Below, in pieces: positions 23,354 to 47,012 of a stretch of DNA of 64,000 nt. The DNA comes from Hybos culiciformis (Eukaryota > Arthropoda > Insecta > Diptera > Hybotidae), in contig OZ023273.1 of NCBI GenBank assembly GCA_964007475.1, positions 19,729,922-19,793,921 on the forward strand, in the 5' to 3' direction. Below the pieces are notes generated by a model. The model was not told the DNA's origin. It ran no database searches and saw only the letters and a list, made by a program, of their open reading frames with translations. Position 1 is the stretch's first letter; each line of letters starts with the position of its first letter. The translations under genes were made by a program, and so were the position numbers.

Positions 23354-24553
23354 GTTAAATTATATATAATTAAAAACAATATTTTTTTTAATTTTATCGT
23401 TATATTTATTTATGTATTTTTTCTTATATAATATAGCGGCTTTTAATGTTTTAATTAAACAAAAATATTTATTTATTTTATTTATTTTCTATTTCCAAAT
23501 ATTCCTCTTGAACTGGCTTGGAGGAATATGCGCGATAACGTTCTAAGTTCTAAGATTTGTTATTAGTTTTGGTTATCGCCGCCGCTGTCGTAAACTTAAA
23601 AAAACTCATAAACGTATAAATATGTAATTCACTTGTTTAAATGTCCAAATAGTGCCTCCTATTGCAAAAATTTGTACCGATACAGTCATACAAAATTTTC
23701 GTTTTCAATGAAATTTAAATGAAAATTAAAAAATTTAAATTTTATTTGAGCTATAAATTTTAATTAATTAATAAAAAAATAGATTAAAAATCTTTTAAAA
23801 TAAATAACTTTTATCATAGAGTAATAATATTTTATAAATATTATTACTCAATGCTTTTATCAATAAAATGCACTAATGATAGTAATAATAAGTTAGGGAC
23901 CGAAGTTAAGGGTGTTAGCTGGAGCATACTTAAAGGGAGCGAAAGGTAGAGCTTAAAGGAGATGTGCAAGCTTGGACATAAATTTTTTACTTTTATAGTT
24001 TGTGGAAACCAAAACAAGACAAATAGACCATTATTTAGTTTTTGAAATGAATTAAATATTTTTATTTTATTTTTAAATAATAGTGTTTGAAATTAAATGT
24101 TTTGTTAATCATTGACAGTACTTTTTTATTTTATTTTTTTCGATGCTTTTTTTTTATTTGTTTCATGTCCTTAATATTCGTTAGTGCATGGTTTTGTTCA
24201 CAAAATTTACAATCGTTCAAATAAAAACTAAAATCGCTACAGCAGTTTCTTTCAAATTTCATGACTGCTTTCACTAAACTGAGCGCGACAATAAAAAACA
24301 ACCAATATTAAACAGAACTTCGCTAGCTTTAAATTATTATACAGCTTTCAATTGTTAAAAAAATTTTCTTTTCTTGAGAAGAAATGAGAAAAAGAAAAAG
24401 TCACAGAAAAAAAGTGAAAAGTTTCTGAGAAAATTTTATTTATTATTTTTTTTCTGAAATTTTTCCAATTAATAATTAGGAAATTTTTAAAAATAAAGTT
24501 AAAATAAAAAATAATTTAAATATTTAAAAATTAAATAAAATAAAATAAAGAAA
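23354..24553. other. Divergent intergenic region Lac / Pkc98E
   Basis: 1.2 kb that should hold both promoters. It is AT-rich with no TATA/Inr pair I would stake a call on and no repeat with clear ends. Confidence 0.5.
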
Positions 24554-35034
<10,481 letters not shown>

Positions 35035-38000
35035 AGTGAAATTATTACCAAAAATTGTAAACAAATTCTTGTCAGATACCAAAAATAATATAAAAATTAG
35101 TTTAAATCTAATTTCAATTGGTAAGAAAACATTCAGTGCATTTCGAACGCTCTTTTCTTCCAAATTTGCTTTATTGCTTTATTTTCTTTATTTTTACCTA
35201 AATTTACATTAAATAAATCGTTAACTAGTTGCTAATAGTTTCTTGCATCGTAAAATTATTTTTTATTTGCATTTTAAAAAGATGGTGAAATTTACTATTT
35301 TTACAAAAAAAAATTATTTCAACAAATTGCTTAAAAGATCGAAATAATTAAAAACTTGAGAGCTTAAGTTTTTACAATAGTAAATTAATCCGAAATTTTA
35401 TAAAATCAGTCGCTCATTAAAATTTAAATAAAAAAAAAAATTGCAAACTAATTTAAATTTTCGAAGTTTATTAATTTGTTTAAAAAAAAATAAACCACTT
35501 TTGATGATACATAATGAAAAAAAATAATATGTTTCAAATGATTTAGTTAAAAAGAATTAGTAATTAATTATATTATTTGTTATCTTAGCTTTAAAACAAA
35601 AAAAAGTATTTTCAAAATAAAGGAATTTAAGTATACTTATTGCTTCCAAAAAAAATTATTAAAAGTATAAAGTTACTTTACACAGCTCACAAATTTGTTT
35701 ATTAGTATAGTTTTTTATTATTCAATTTTCCACTCAGTATCAAGAAAAAATAAAGCATGATTATTTTAATATCGATTATCAAAAATGATAAATAAACAGC
35801 ATAATTGAATCTGAAGAAGCTTGTAAAATAATATATTTGATACATTTAAGTAAAATCTAACATATTAATATTAGATATAATGCTCGAAAGTTGCACAAGG
35901 AAAGCAATGGAATGTGGAAAATATATCTTACAAATTGATTTACTTACTCTACACTTTTCAGGAAAAATTAGATAGACTTATTGTACAACGGTTTTTGATT
36001 TTTAAAATAATACATATTTAATCAAAGATGTATACCGTTCCAACATTTCCAACTTATTTTATTTAACAAACATTAGTTGAATGAGAACGAAAATTATGCT
36101 CAGAGAAATTTGTTTGTTATATTCAAAGAGCCAAAAAAATATACAATTATTAATTTTAATAAATATTTAATTTTTTTAACGTCCTAAAGTTTATTTAATA
36201 TTGTTATTCCATTCAGTGACATTATTTCTTAAAATATTTTGTTGATTTGTAATGGCCCCTTTTTTATGGTTATTAATTGACTAGAATTAAGCCCGATCAT
36301 ACATAGTTATAGAAAATTTATTACAAACAAATAAACAAACAGTTTCTAAACTAAACTAATCCTCTTATTATCGAAATAATTTTAGTGAAGTGATATTTTT
36401 TGGGAACCCCTGTTCTGCATTGAATTTGAGAATACGATTTATTGAAAAATATCGAAAATAAAATTAAATCGAGAATAGGCTTATAAATATATATATAGCT
36501 AAAATCTTCATGAACAAAAAGTGAGTGGTAATCAAACATGTTACGTTCTTTAACTCCATATCACTGAAATTATATTTTGTTCCCATTTATTCTAATGTTT
36601 AAAATCATTTTAAGGGTTTTTTCCTAAAATGTTTGATTGATGTTTTTAGATCCTTTTTTTTACAAATCTTGTTACATTATCTAACTTTATCTAACATTAT
36701 CTAACTTGTTTTTGTTGCAAAAATCATAGAATATTTCAGTGAAAACATTCAGTTTGAAAATTGGGAACATTATTAGATAACTTCCGATTAATCTTCAAAA
36801 TTTTCAACTTTTTATTAAAAAATAGTAATGATACGTTGAATTTTTGTTTTCATTATGTTACAGGAAATTTTTTAAAAATGCTCTGATGTTCTTGTCGCTG
36901 CTTTAACCATTTTCATTATTTGAAACATAAATTTATAATTATATAAATGAAGGATTATGCTTTTTTTGTAAATAGTAAATAAGTAAAAAAAAACTATTTA
37001 ATCATTTATAAAAAAATAATATACAAATTATACCATTAATTTATCTAAAACAATTTTAAAAGCACATAACATAAGGTTAATTTAAATAAAAAAAACATCG
37101 TAGATATATTTGATAAGCAGCCAAAAATATCTCGATAAACATTACAATTAGAGTAGTCAAATATTGTAAAAAAAAAAAAAAATACATAAATAAATAATAA
37201 AAAAAAGTGTTGATTCAATGTATTTCAAGTACTATAAAATTAAATACAATAAATTATTTTTTATATTTTATTTTCAAATAGAAGCAAATTCGATTATAAT
37301 TATTTTTTTATGAATAATAACTGTAAAATATTTTATTCGCCAATTAGTATTTTGTTCAAGAAAAATAAATGATGTTTGAAATAATTTTTTTTCTGGCGAA
37401 ATTTAATAATTTAGGCTAGTTAAAATTATTTATATATTTTATTTGTTACTAATTTTTATAAAATTATATTTCTCAAATAATTTTGAATTTAGCTAAAATG
37501 TTAAATTAATTTAATCTATTCTACTACAAGTGCATTAACAATTTTAGTATCAAGTTTATTATATTTGAATCTGTATAAAATTGGACTTATTAAGTCTAAT
37601 TAACGAATTTATTTTATTTTTAGTTATTTATAAAATAGGTCTAAAAATACGCTTGGGTCGTTTCAGTCAAGAAAAACATTTTTAACTAGATAATGGACAT
37701 TTGAAATTTTTTCTTAGTATTGTTTTGAACAATTGTATTTAGGAAAAAATAAGTAGATATTATGTTTGTAAAAAATGTTAGGTAAAAAAAGATAATGAGA
37801 CCTTTTAAAATTTTTATATTAAATAAAATATAATGTTTCACAAATACCTAAGAGTTATTGTATTGTAATTATTAAGAGACGAAAATTGCAATAAATACTT
37901 TTTCATTCGCATACCTAATAATAATAAGCAGAAATATAAAATATCTAAATCTTGGAAAGAAAATTAGAAGAAATCGTTATAAGATTAATCAAAATAAAGT

Positions 38001-38812
38001 AGAAAAAAAAGATGACAACTATTTTGTGGGATTTGATTTTTACTGATATGAAAGTAATAAAACCAATATGTTTCTGTTCAAGAATGAGAAATTTCACAAA
38101 TTCGAATCTGTCACTATAGGCTTGTATAAAGGAACTAACATTAATATGATGCTTTTCTATTACTTTTATTTTATTTTAGTTAAAAAAGTTTTATATTTAA
38201 TTGCTTCAAAAAAAATTTTTAATTGTTGAATTTGTGTAATTTATATTTTATAAATAAGAGAAAAAAAGGATTTTAAGTTTATGAATTTTATTTTTTTTAT
38301 ATTTTTTTTTTTACAAAAACTAATATAATCTGTGAATGTACATCGATTATTTAAAACATTTTCAGAATTGTTCTTCATTAATATTTTCTTTCACGTTTTT
38401 GTTAATTTTTTCAAACAATAATTTAATTTTAATATTGTAATGAAAAAACTTATTAAATGAATTGTGAAAAATAAATAAAATGTCACATCTTTATACTTGA
38501 ACCCTACGATTTCTTTTTTTTTTTTAATTTATTAAAATAACAAATCATTGTAAGAGGAAAAATTTCAGTGGACACACTAAATTTGGAAATTTTTGTTGAA
38601 GAAAAATTCCTTGGCACTTGTTGTACATTGTACTATAGTAATATCGAACAAAAATCGGTTCAAATCGGTCGTTATCAATTTTTTTTATTTTACTTAAATT
38701 AAAAATGTTTTCTCTATGCTGCTCCATTTCTTAGAGTATTTGTTATACAGTTTACACAGCACCTTCTACAATAATACTTACTTACTTAAAACGAATCAAA
38801 GTGAACATATAA

Positions 38813-38969
38813 GGGCTTCACCATAAAAGAATTTGAAATATTGAATTTCAAATTTCTGGTGTACATTTTTGTTGTTGTTGTAAATTCCAGTTAGAATAAT
38901 GAATTTACACCAACAAAATAGTTTAGGAATTTGAAATTCATTATTTCAAATTTTTTCATGGTGAAGCCC
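38813..38969. mobile_element. 157-bp hairpin MITE
   Basis: Starts GGGCTTCACCAT and ends ATGGTGAAGCCC. The arms continue as AAAGAATTTGAAAT / ATTTCAAATTTTTT. No duplication was recognised in the flanks. Confidence 0.75.
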
Positions 38970-40397
38970 AATGGTGTATAGTGGAGTGGTAATCCAGAAC
39001 TTTTTTTTGACAAAAGTCAAGAGAGATTACGTTTTTATTTTTAATGAACATTATTTTTGAAATTTTTGTAATTTTTTTTTAAATGAGATAAAATCTCAAA
39101 TATCTCTAACTGTTATTTTTTTTATAGAATTTAATTATTTCTAGTTATAAAAATTGTTGTTCAAGTTTCTTTGGGGGAATATATTTTTCTTTAAAAAGAA
39201 AACTCAATAAACTTGGATCACTAAAACAACATTTAGTTTATTATTGAGTAAAAATTTTTAAATTGAAAGAATTTATTACAGGTATTAGGAAAAAAACAAG
39301 TAGGTATGCAGTATAAAAAACTTGACATTAAAATGTTTTTTTTTTTAATGATATCATAGCTTCTTAGTAATTCGACAATTAGAAGATGATTTAAATAATG
39401 CCCTAAACTAAAAATTAAAATTATATTACTGAAAAAATGAATTGATATATAATTTATTTTTTTTTTTTAATTATAAAAAAAAATCAATTGATTTATTTGA
39501 TTAAATCATAATTATGATGAATTATTATAATATTTTATTTATTACTTGAAGTATTTATTCTTCTTAAAATATAATACTCTTATATTAATTTATAACAAAA
39601 AATAGATTATTACTTATTAATAAAAAAAATAAAATACATTATATTATGTATTAGAAAAATTTCTAAATAAAAACATTTTTAAAACAGAACTATTTTGTAA
39701 TATAAGAACAACTGCAAAATGTTAATAAAAATATTTTATTTGAAATGTTAAATGTAACAATAAATGAATAAATATATATACATGTTGTATCCAAATTACG
39801 ATCTTTTTAATTTTTATAGCACATCCAAATAAATATAAAACAATTCAAAGGTTTTTGAATGAAAAGAAATTTCAAAATTTGACTTTGAAATGATCAAAAA
39901 CGGCTTTGGAAGAATGGCAATCGAAGTATTTACATATGGTTTTTTAGTACTTAGTATTTACATATGGTTTTTTATTCACATTTGACTATTTCGATGACAA
40001 TTAGATTTGGCTATCATGTTCAAAAACCTTTATTGAAAAAAATTCAATATAGTTCAAACAGTATTTTAATCCAACTACGACTTCCAACTTTATTTTTAAA
40101 TTTTTATTTGTCTAACGACGATACCTATGTTAATTAAATAGTCAAAGTTAATACTTAATTAATCAAAAATCAAAATTGAAGTGGCTTAACGTAACTAAAG
40201 TTAAAGGTCTTTTATATTATTATAATTTTTTATTTAAATAAACATGAACATGAAAATTTATCCAGAAAAAATATTTAGTGTAATTTTTTTGATAAAAGAA
40301 GAAATTTCATAACAAACTTTCAAACTTTCAATACCCCACCTCTAAGGACCGATACGTAATTTACGAACAGCCTCTATATAATTTTTTGAAATATGTA

Positions 40398-40662
40398 TAT
40401 GAGCCGTTTATTTTGAAAGTGGTTTAAGTCCATTTGTTCTTGTATTGAGATATTTAAGGTTTTGTGTTTGAATTGATTTTAAAATACATATTAATATTTC
40501 CATAAGCTAATTTTCAAGTGTCAAAATCAAAGCGGTTTTAATGATACTAGACTCAAATTGTTTATAAATAAAAAGAATATATACTATTGTGCTTATTGTT
40601 ATCATTAACTATTTTTTTTTGAAAAATGGACTTAAACCACTTTCAAAATAAACGGCTCATAT
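40398..40662. mobile_element. About 265-bp hairpin MITE, TA-flanked
   Basis: Inverted arms ATGAGCCGTTTATTTTGAAA and TTTCAAAATAAACGGCTCAT, each continuing into GTGGTTTAAGTCCAT, sit in TATGTATA-type flanks. This could be a Tc1/mariner-derived MITE (TA duplication), but the repetitive flanks make the exact ends uncertain. Confidence 0.7.
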
Positions 40663-41169
40663 GTATATATGTATATCGGAACGTATAATTGGAACTTAAA
40701 CTCTCGTATAAAATGGCAGTAGTTGACTAATGAAAAAAAATTATGAAATATGAAACTTCATAAAGGAAGTGAGAACGACTATTGCTTTTCCATATTTTTT
40801 GAATAATCACCGCGCCGTAAATTTTCTTTTATGCATACATTGAAGATAAACTCAAAATATTGACGCGCCGAAACGCCGTAAAATAGTTAAATTATCAAGA
40901 AAATGTTAGGAGATGTGAATTATTGCATTTTTTTAAAGCAATTTCAAAATTTTTTTGACATTTCTTATTCATTATATATCATTATATTAATTATTATATT
41001 ATCATTATATCTTTATATTATATCATTACGCTGAATTGAGTTTATCTCCAATTAATATTAAAATAGCCGTAGAACGTTTTTTTTTTGCTCAATTATCCTA
41101 ATAAATTAATTATCTCGGAATAATTTTTATAAAAAAATCTTAAAATTTATTCTTTTTATTTTTTCTTTT

Positions 41170-41235
41170 TAGTTTTTAACAGCTCATCTAAACGCCATCC
41201 GGCTTGATTGACTTCGTATCTGGTCACCACGAAAA
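41170..41235 (-). other. Isolated coding-like patch, unidentified
   Basis: On the minus strand an unusually GC-rich stretch reads VVTRYEVNQAGWRLDELLKT, followed by Lys codons and a stop, surrounded by AT-rich DNA. I do not recognise the protein. It may be the 3' end of a decayed gene or transposase copy; no upstream exon was found. Confidence 0.25.
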
Positions 41236-41377
41236 AACAATTATAATTATTTTGTAAAAAAAGAAATATATTAAAAAGATGCTTTGCAATTTTTTTTAAA
41301 TCAGATAAATATATTTAATTATTGATAATTTATAAACAATAATTTTTTTTAAGTCGAAATTAGAAAAAAAGTTAATT

Positions 41378-44300
41378 ATGTTAAAGGTAAATTTTCATTT
41401 CATCTACCTAAGTATTCAAATGAATTTTATTTAATTTAATTTTTGTGGGTAGAAAGTAGAAATTATTTTTTTGGTTTGAATTTAAATTGATTTCTTGTAT
41501 GTACAATTTCTTCAAAAAAAATCTATGTAGTCTCCCAATGAGAAAATAATATTTTCTTAAAGCAAGCCAGAAAAAAGTCTTCCTTAATTAATAGGTACCT
41601 ACTTATATATAGCTAACCCTATAATAAAGATAGGTCCTACCTACCCTACCTAATTAAAAATCTATTGTCTCAAAGAATTCTCATTATTTCGTTTACTAAT
41701 TCCTCACATAAGTAAATGCAGCAATTTTTAACTTGATACCTAAGTATCAAGTTATATATTCTTGCTGCATTTACTTACGTGGGAAACTACTTAGTAAATG
41801 AAATGGTGAGAATATATTGAGACAATAGATTTCTATCTACATGAGTTTATAACTATTTGATGAACTTGTTTTCAATTTTATGAATTGAAAATTTATCATA
41901 GCCAAAAAAGCAATATAAAGTAAGTGGGTACATACTTACTATGTTAATTCTCAAAATTTGATTCTGTTAATTTTACCATTTATTAATTTATTTCAAACAA
42001 TTAATATATACAATAAAATCACCAATAAAATTTGTATTTAAACTAAAGTTGCTTGAAAAAAAATAAAGAATAAGAATTATAAAATAATATCACTACATAG
42101 ATAGGTATCTAAGTATCTATATCACAAATAACAAACATTCGTTACTTTAAAACTTTATATTTAATAAGATTTAAGAAGAAAAAAATTATGTCCGAAGTTT
42201 GAATCCCAAATTTTTTTCATTTCAATGCTTATCCATATAAATTAGAATGCAGATGCAAATATCTTAAAACATTAATTTTTATTTTATATATTTTTGTTTT
42301 TTATATTTTTTTTAGGGTAAGGGACAACGTTCATTTGAAAATATCTGGCCATCAATGAGACCGATTGTTTTAAAATTACTTAAACAAGAAACTGTTACTC
42401 AAGCTGAATGGCAAGACTTATTTTACGGTGTACATTTGGTGTGCTTGTGGGATGAAAAAGGAGCTATTAAAATTTATGAATCATTACAGGAAGATATTAT
42501 TAAATTTATTCAACAGGCTCAAAAACGAGTACAAATTCAAAGAGAAGATCATCAGTCTCTATTAAAAATTTATATTATTGAATGGAGAAAATTTTTTACT
42601 CAAAGTAGTTATTTGCCATTACCATTTCGGCAGTTAGAAAGCTCATTGCAAGGAAAAAATAACAATTCTACTTCGAGCAGCAATAATATTCCTAGAAAAA
42701 CAAATAATGAAGATAGTATTGTTAGAAAATTGATGCTAGATTCATGGAATGAAAACATATTTATTGACATTAAGAGTCGATTACAAGATTCTGCTATGAA
42801 AATTGTTCATGCCGAACGTAATGGAGATTCCTTTGATTCTCAATTAGTAATAGGTAATATTTTTTAGTTAACTTTTTTATTTTGAAGATCTTGCTCGTAT
42901 CCCTTTTTAAAGGTCTCCTCCACAAAATGTTATTTTCATAATATTTATTGTCCTCAACCCAATTCACTTGATGTCTCCAGATAGTCTTAATCTTGTTTCT
43001 TGCACTTAAGTCTGTTGGATTGCTTTTACTGCCCTCCCTCCCGGCGGGCCCAGAGAGTTGGACCAGGGAAGAAAACAAATTTTTATAATTGGAAACGATT
43101 CGATTAGGAATCTGATTAAATTTGTTCTCCATTTTCAGCAAATTTGAATTCACAGATCTAATCCTTTATTGTTGTAAATTCTCCCAAGTATAGGACGATC
43201 ATTTTTTAATATACAAAATTAAATTCCTATACTCCCATATACGAAATATGTACATTTAATGTAGGTAATGTATTTGCTGTCGTTAATAAATAGGTCAATA
43301 AAAATTTTTAATTTATTATTACCTATTATTCACTATTTATTATCTTGTAAAAATTATTAAAATAATATATAATTTTAAGAAACAGAATTTCCAATTTTAT
43401 GTATATCTTCACATAGGTGTTCGTGAGAGTTATGTTAATTTATGTTCAAATTTAGAAGACAAATTAGAAATTTACCGTCAACATTTTGAAGCTGCTTATT
43501 TAAATGCAACTGCTGAATTTTATCGGTTAAAAGCTAACGAACAACAGCAAGCAAATGGAGTTCAAATGTTTATGAAATATGCAGATATAAAGTTGCGCGA
43601 AGAAGAAGCGAGAGCAAAACGTTACTTGGAGCCAAGTAGTTTTAGTCCATTGACACAATGTTGTGTAAATGTTTTAGTAGGAGGTATAATTTGTAAATAA
43701 TTGTACGAAAAAAATAAATTAACAATTTTTTTTTTACTTTAGATCATCTCCCAACACTTCTGGCAGAGTGTGACCCGCTTATCAAAGCTGGAGAAACAGA
43801 TAAACTTAATTTAATGTTCAGATTATTAGATAGAGTTCAAGGTGGAGTTGATCCAATGTTGAGAGATCTAGAAAATCACATTGTTGAAGCTGGGTTAAGT
43901 GACATGTTGGCTGCAAAAGATATAATTACCGTAGATTCTGAAAAATACGTTGAAAGACTTTTAGAATTATTTAAACGTTTTAGTACCCTAGTTAAAAATG
44001 CTTTTAATGATGACCCCCGTTTTTTGACAGCTAGAGATAAAGCGTTTAAGACTGTTGTCAATGATATCACGGTATTTAAGGTATGACATTATTTCGTTAA
44101 TGAAGAAAAAACGCGTGATGTAATATTATTTATTACATACATATTTATTGAACCAAATTTGTGTCTTTAATTAATTTAATTTTTTAGTTGGAGCTTCCAG
44201 TAGCAGTAACTGCACGAGGTAAAGTTACTGCCCCTGAAAGCAAATGTCCAGAATTATTGGCGAACTACTGCGATATGCTTTTGCGGAGAACACCAACAAG

Positions 44301-46430
44301 GTTATTTTATTTTTAAGATATTGTTAATAAATATTTAAGTATTTCAATTTTATTTGATAGTAGTTTATTTATATCCAATCGTGATTTCTTTTGGTGTCGC
44401 TACGTGACATTGGGATTATAGCGTAATGGACCTGGGTTTTTTTTCTTCCCAAACACCTGTTTCATTCATGCAATGATTAGGTACTTCATTTATTGATACA
44501 TTATACCTTATGAAATTTACTTTGTAATTAAATGAACTAATACTGATTACATTATTGATAATTGCAAATTAATTTTTTCCTTTTTTTTTTTTTAGAATTA
44601 AATAATATAAATAAATATCCCTTTTGGTTTATTTATCTACCATATTAGTTTGTTTATCTACCATATTAATAAAATATAATTTTTAATTTTTTTAGTAAAA
44701 GATTAACTACTGAACAAATTGAAAATAAATTGCGAGACGTTTTGTTGGTACTTAAATATGTTAGCAATAAGGATGTCTTTATGAGATATCATAAAGTACA
44801 CCTTACAAGAAGGTATAATTAAGTTTATAAGCTCTTGATGCCGTTATCTAATTTTTAATTTTTCTAGGCTTATTTTAGATTCCAGTGCAGATAGTGAAAA
44901 AGAGGAGGATATGGTAGAGTGGCTTCGAGAAGTAGGAATGCCAGCTGATTATGTAAACAAGCTTGCAAGGATGTTTCAAGATATTAAAGTATGAAAAAAA
45001 AACAAATAGTTTGAAAATAATCTGCTATGTGCTATCAATGATTGACAAACCCTGTTAATATGTGAATTTTTTTAAATTCCAAATCTAAAGGCCACGGAGC
45101 GCACGGTTACAGAAGAAAAAACTGAATTTTCAGTTACTGATAGTCTATTTAGTATTAGAAAATTTGGTTTTGGAGTAAATTGAATAAAATTGAAAACTCC
45201 TTTATTTTAATATGTGGAAAATATTTATTGTAGTCATAACTGCATTGCAATTTGTAAAATTTCATATTTGGTTATATTTTGTATTTGTATTATTGAATTC
45301 TTGATCTTAGCTAAATGAATAAATATATAATTAATTTTAAATTAAATTTTTTTTTAGGTAAGTGAAGATTTGAATACCCAATTTAAAGCCTCTACTACTC
45401 GTCATGACACAATTAACATAAAAATTTTAAATGCTGGTGCTTGGGCCAGATGTTCTGAAAGGGTTTCAGTTAGTTTGCCGTTAGAATTAGAAGATTATAT
45501 TCCTGACGTTGAAGAATTTTATAAAAAAAAACATTCCGGGAGAAAATTGCAATGGTATCATCATATGAGTAATGGAACAATAACATTTGTTAATAATGTT
45601 GGGCGTTTTGATTTAGATGTAACAACTTTTCAAATGGCTGTTTTATTTGCTTGGAATCAACGCCCATTAGAAAAAGTATCTTATGAAAATTTAAGATTAG
45701 CTACTGAACTGCCAGGTAAGTTATCATAAGAATTTCATTAATTCAGTGTACACACACACTTGCATGCATTATCAAAAGCTATTGAAATTATAATTAAAAA
45801 AACATTGTCGAACCCTATTAAATATGCAGTACCTTATCTGATAGTGATAATAACATAATAAAAAATAATGAGAAACTAAAATAAAAATTATTTCGTTAAT
45901 TTTATTTTTAGACCCAGAATTACGAAGGACTCTTTGGTCACTAGTTGCATTTCCAAAGTTAAAAAAACAATTACTGGTTATGGAACCTGTTTGTGCAGCC
46001 GCAAAAGATTTTACTGAAAATTCATTATTTTGGGTAAATCAAGAATTCGGTATTATTAAAAATGGAAAATTGCAAAAGAGAGGTAAACTCAATTTGATTG
46101 GAAGACTTCAATTAAGTACCGAAAGATCTCAACAGGAAGATAATCAATCTATTGTTCAATTAAGAATTTTAAGAACGCAAGAAGCAATAATAAAAATTAT
46201 GAAAATGAGAAAAAAATTAAGTAACGCGGCATTACAGGTATTATTTTTATAGATTTCTTTTTTAAATTACAAATTGAGTAATTTTTTTTTAGGCTGAGCT
46301 GATAGATATCCTGAAAAATATGTTTTTACCATCTAAAAAAATGATCAAAGAACAATTAGAGTGGTTAATTGAACATAAATATATGCGTCGTGATGATGAC
46401 GATATAAATACCTTCATTTACATGGCCTAG
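41378..46430 (+). CDS. Cul5: Cullin-5, scaffold of CRL5 ubiquitin ligases
   Basis: Exons: 41378-41386 (tentative, MLK), 42316-42853, 43417-43683, 43743-44080, 44188-44300, 44696-44812, 44878-44998, 45358-45715, 45912-46237 and 46293-46430, all in phase, about 774 residues (human 780). Almost every block is recognisable: MRPIVLKLL, VEDSIVRKLML-type NEDSIVRKLML, SQLVIGVRESYVNLCSN, DDPRFLTARDKAFK, CPELLANYCDMLLR, RLILDSSADSEKEEDMVEWL, NIKILNAGAWAR, NQRPLEK, and the C-terminal IMKMRKK with the NEDD8-acceptor Lys (about 718) and WLIEHKYMRRD...FIYMA. CUL5 bridges Elongin-SOCS receptors and Rbx2 in the cytosol and nucleus. The 9-bp first exon (ATGTTAAAG/GTAAAT) is in phase and fits the N-terminus, but is the weakest part. 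Candidate poly(A) signals are at 46439 and 46481. Convergent with Sld5. Confidence 0.96.
41657..41833. mobile_element. Hairpin MITE in Cul5 intron 1
   Basis: Outer arms AAATCTATTGTCTCAA and TTGAGACAATAGATTT, then GTAAATGCAGCAA / TTGCTGCATTTAC, with the palindromic centre ACTTGATACCTAAGTATCAAGT. The whole 177 bp can fold into one imperfect hairpin. This lies in intron 1 if the tentative first exon is right, otherwise upstream of Cul5. Confidence 0.7.
42885..43120 (-). other. Coding-like remnant in a Cul5 intron
   Basis: GC content is higher than in the flanking intron, with CCCTCCCTCCCGGCGGGCCC inside. The minus strand reads NKIKTIWRHQVNWVEDNKYY, continuing to a WRRPLKRD motif. I do not recognise the family. 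A decayed transposable-element or retrocopy fragment is the likely explanation. Confidence 0.25.
45091..45188 (+). other. Possible alternative last exon of Cul5, or inserted 3' end of another gene
   Basis: Within the intron between exons ending at 44998 and starting at 45358, an AAAG acceptor is followed by a GC-richer 30-codon frame (starts ATERTVTEEK, ends IRKFGFGVN) with stop TGA at 45181-45183 and AATAAA overlapping at 45183-45188. Its phase fits exon 7 of Cul5, so using it would give a cullin cut short before the winged-helix region. The polypyrimidine tract is poor. It may instead be a retroposed fragment. Confidence 0.3.
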
Positions 46431-47012
46431 ATAGTTGAAATAAAAATGTAGTTTTATTTGTTTCCTTTATGATAATTGTAAATAAAAAAAACAAAAATTG
46501 TAACTAATAATTATAGTCGAATGAAAGACTAAAAAAATTTAAATACAAAAACTACTATTAAATTTTTAAAAATTTATTTAAAAATATCTGAAACAAAAAA
46601 CTAAATTTGGTTTAAATTTAAATTTTTGAAGCATTTACAGTGTGACTTTTAGATGCAATGAAAAGAGGTGGCCGAATTGATAAGGAAAATAACTTTTCTT
46701 TTATTTTAACAGTGACAAGAATCCAAATCGAACTACATAATAACTAATTGCAATTAAAAACTGGTAGCTTTATATCACTTTATTATAGAGATTATGATTC
46801 TCATCTCTTGAGAGGTTAATTATTAAGTATATCATTAACATTATAATGTAAATATATCTTATATATCTTTTCATGTATTCACATTTATAATGAATTTAAT
46901 GTTTACTATTATGGTTTTTTCTGAAAAACAAGAGTTCGGATTTTAAAAAAAAATTAAATTTTATTAGAAAAATCATAAATTTATTAGCATTACAGGAATT
47001 AATTCTAGAAAA
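46431..47012. other. Convergent 3' region Cul5 / Sld5
   Basis: 582 bp between the two stop codons. It holds poly(A)-signal candidates for Cul5 (46439-46444, 46481-46486) and for Sld5 on the minus strand (TTTATT at 46980-46985). Nothing else is recognised. Confidence 0.5.

Larger units (their letters stand above)
35035..41377. other. 6.3-kb AT-rich intergenic region Pkc98E / Cul5
   Basis: No exon resembling a known family was found. It contains two inverted-repeat elements (38813-38969 and 40398-40662) and a small coding-like patch (41170-41235). Confidence 0.55.

Noticed and set aside
38545..38727. 60-codon minus-strand frame starting MEQHRENIFN
   Set aside because: There is no recognisable motif, no neighbouring exon and no matching upstream signals; likely chance.
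46665..46760. tRNA-like A box (GGTGGCCGAATTGATAAGG)
   Set aside because: There is no B box at the expected distance and no cloverleaf.
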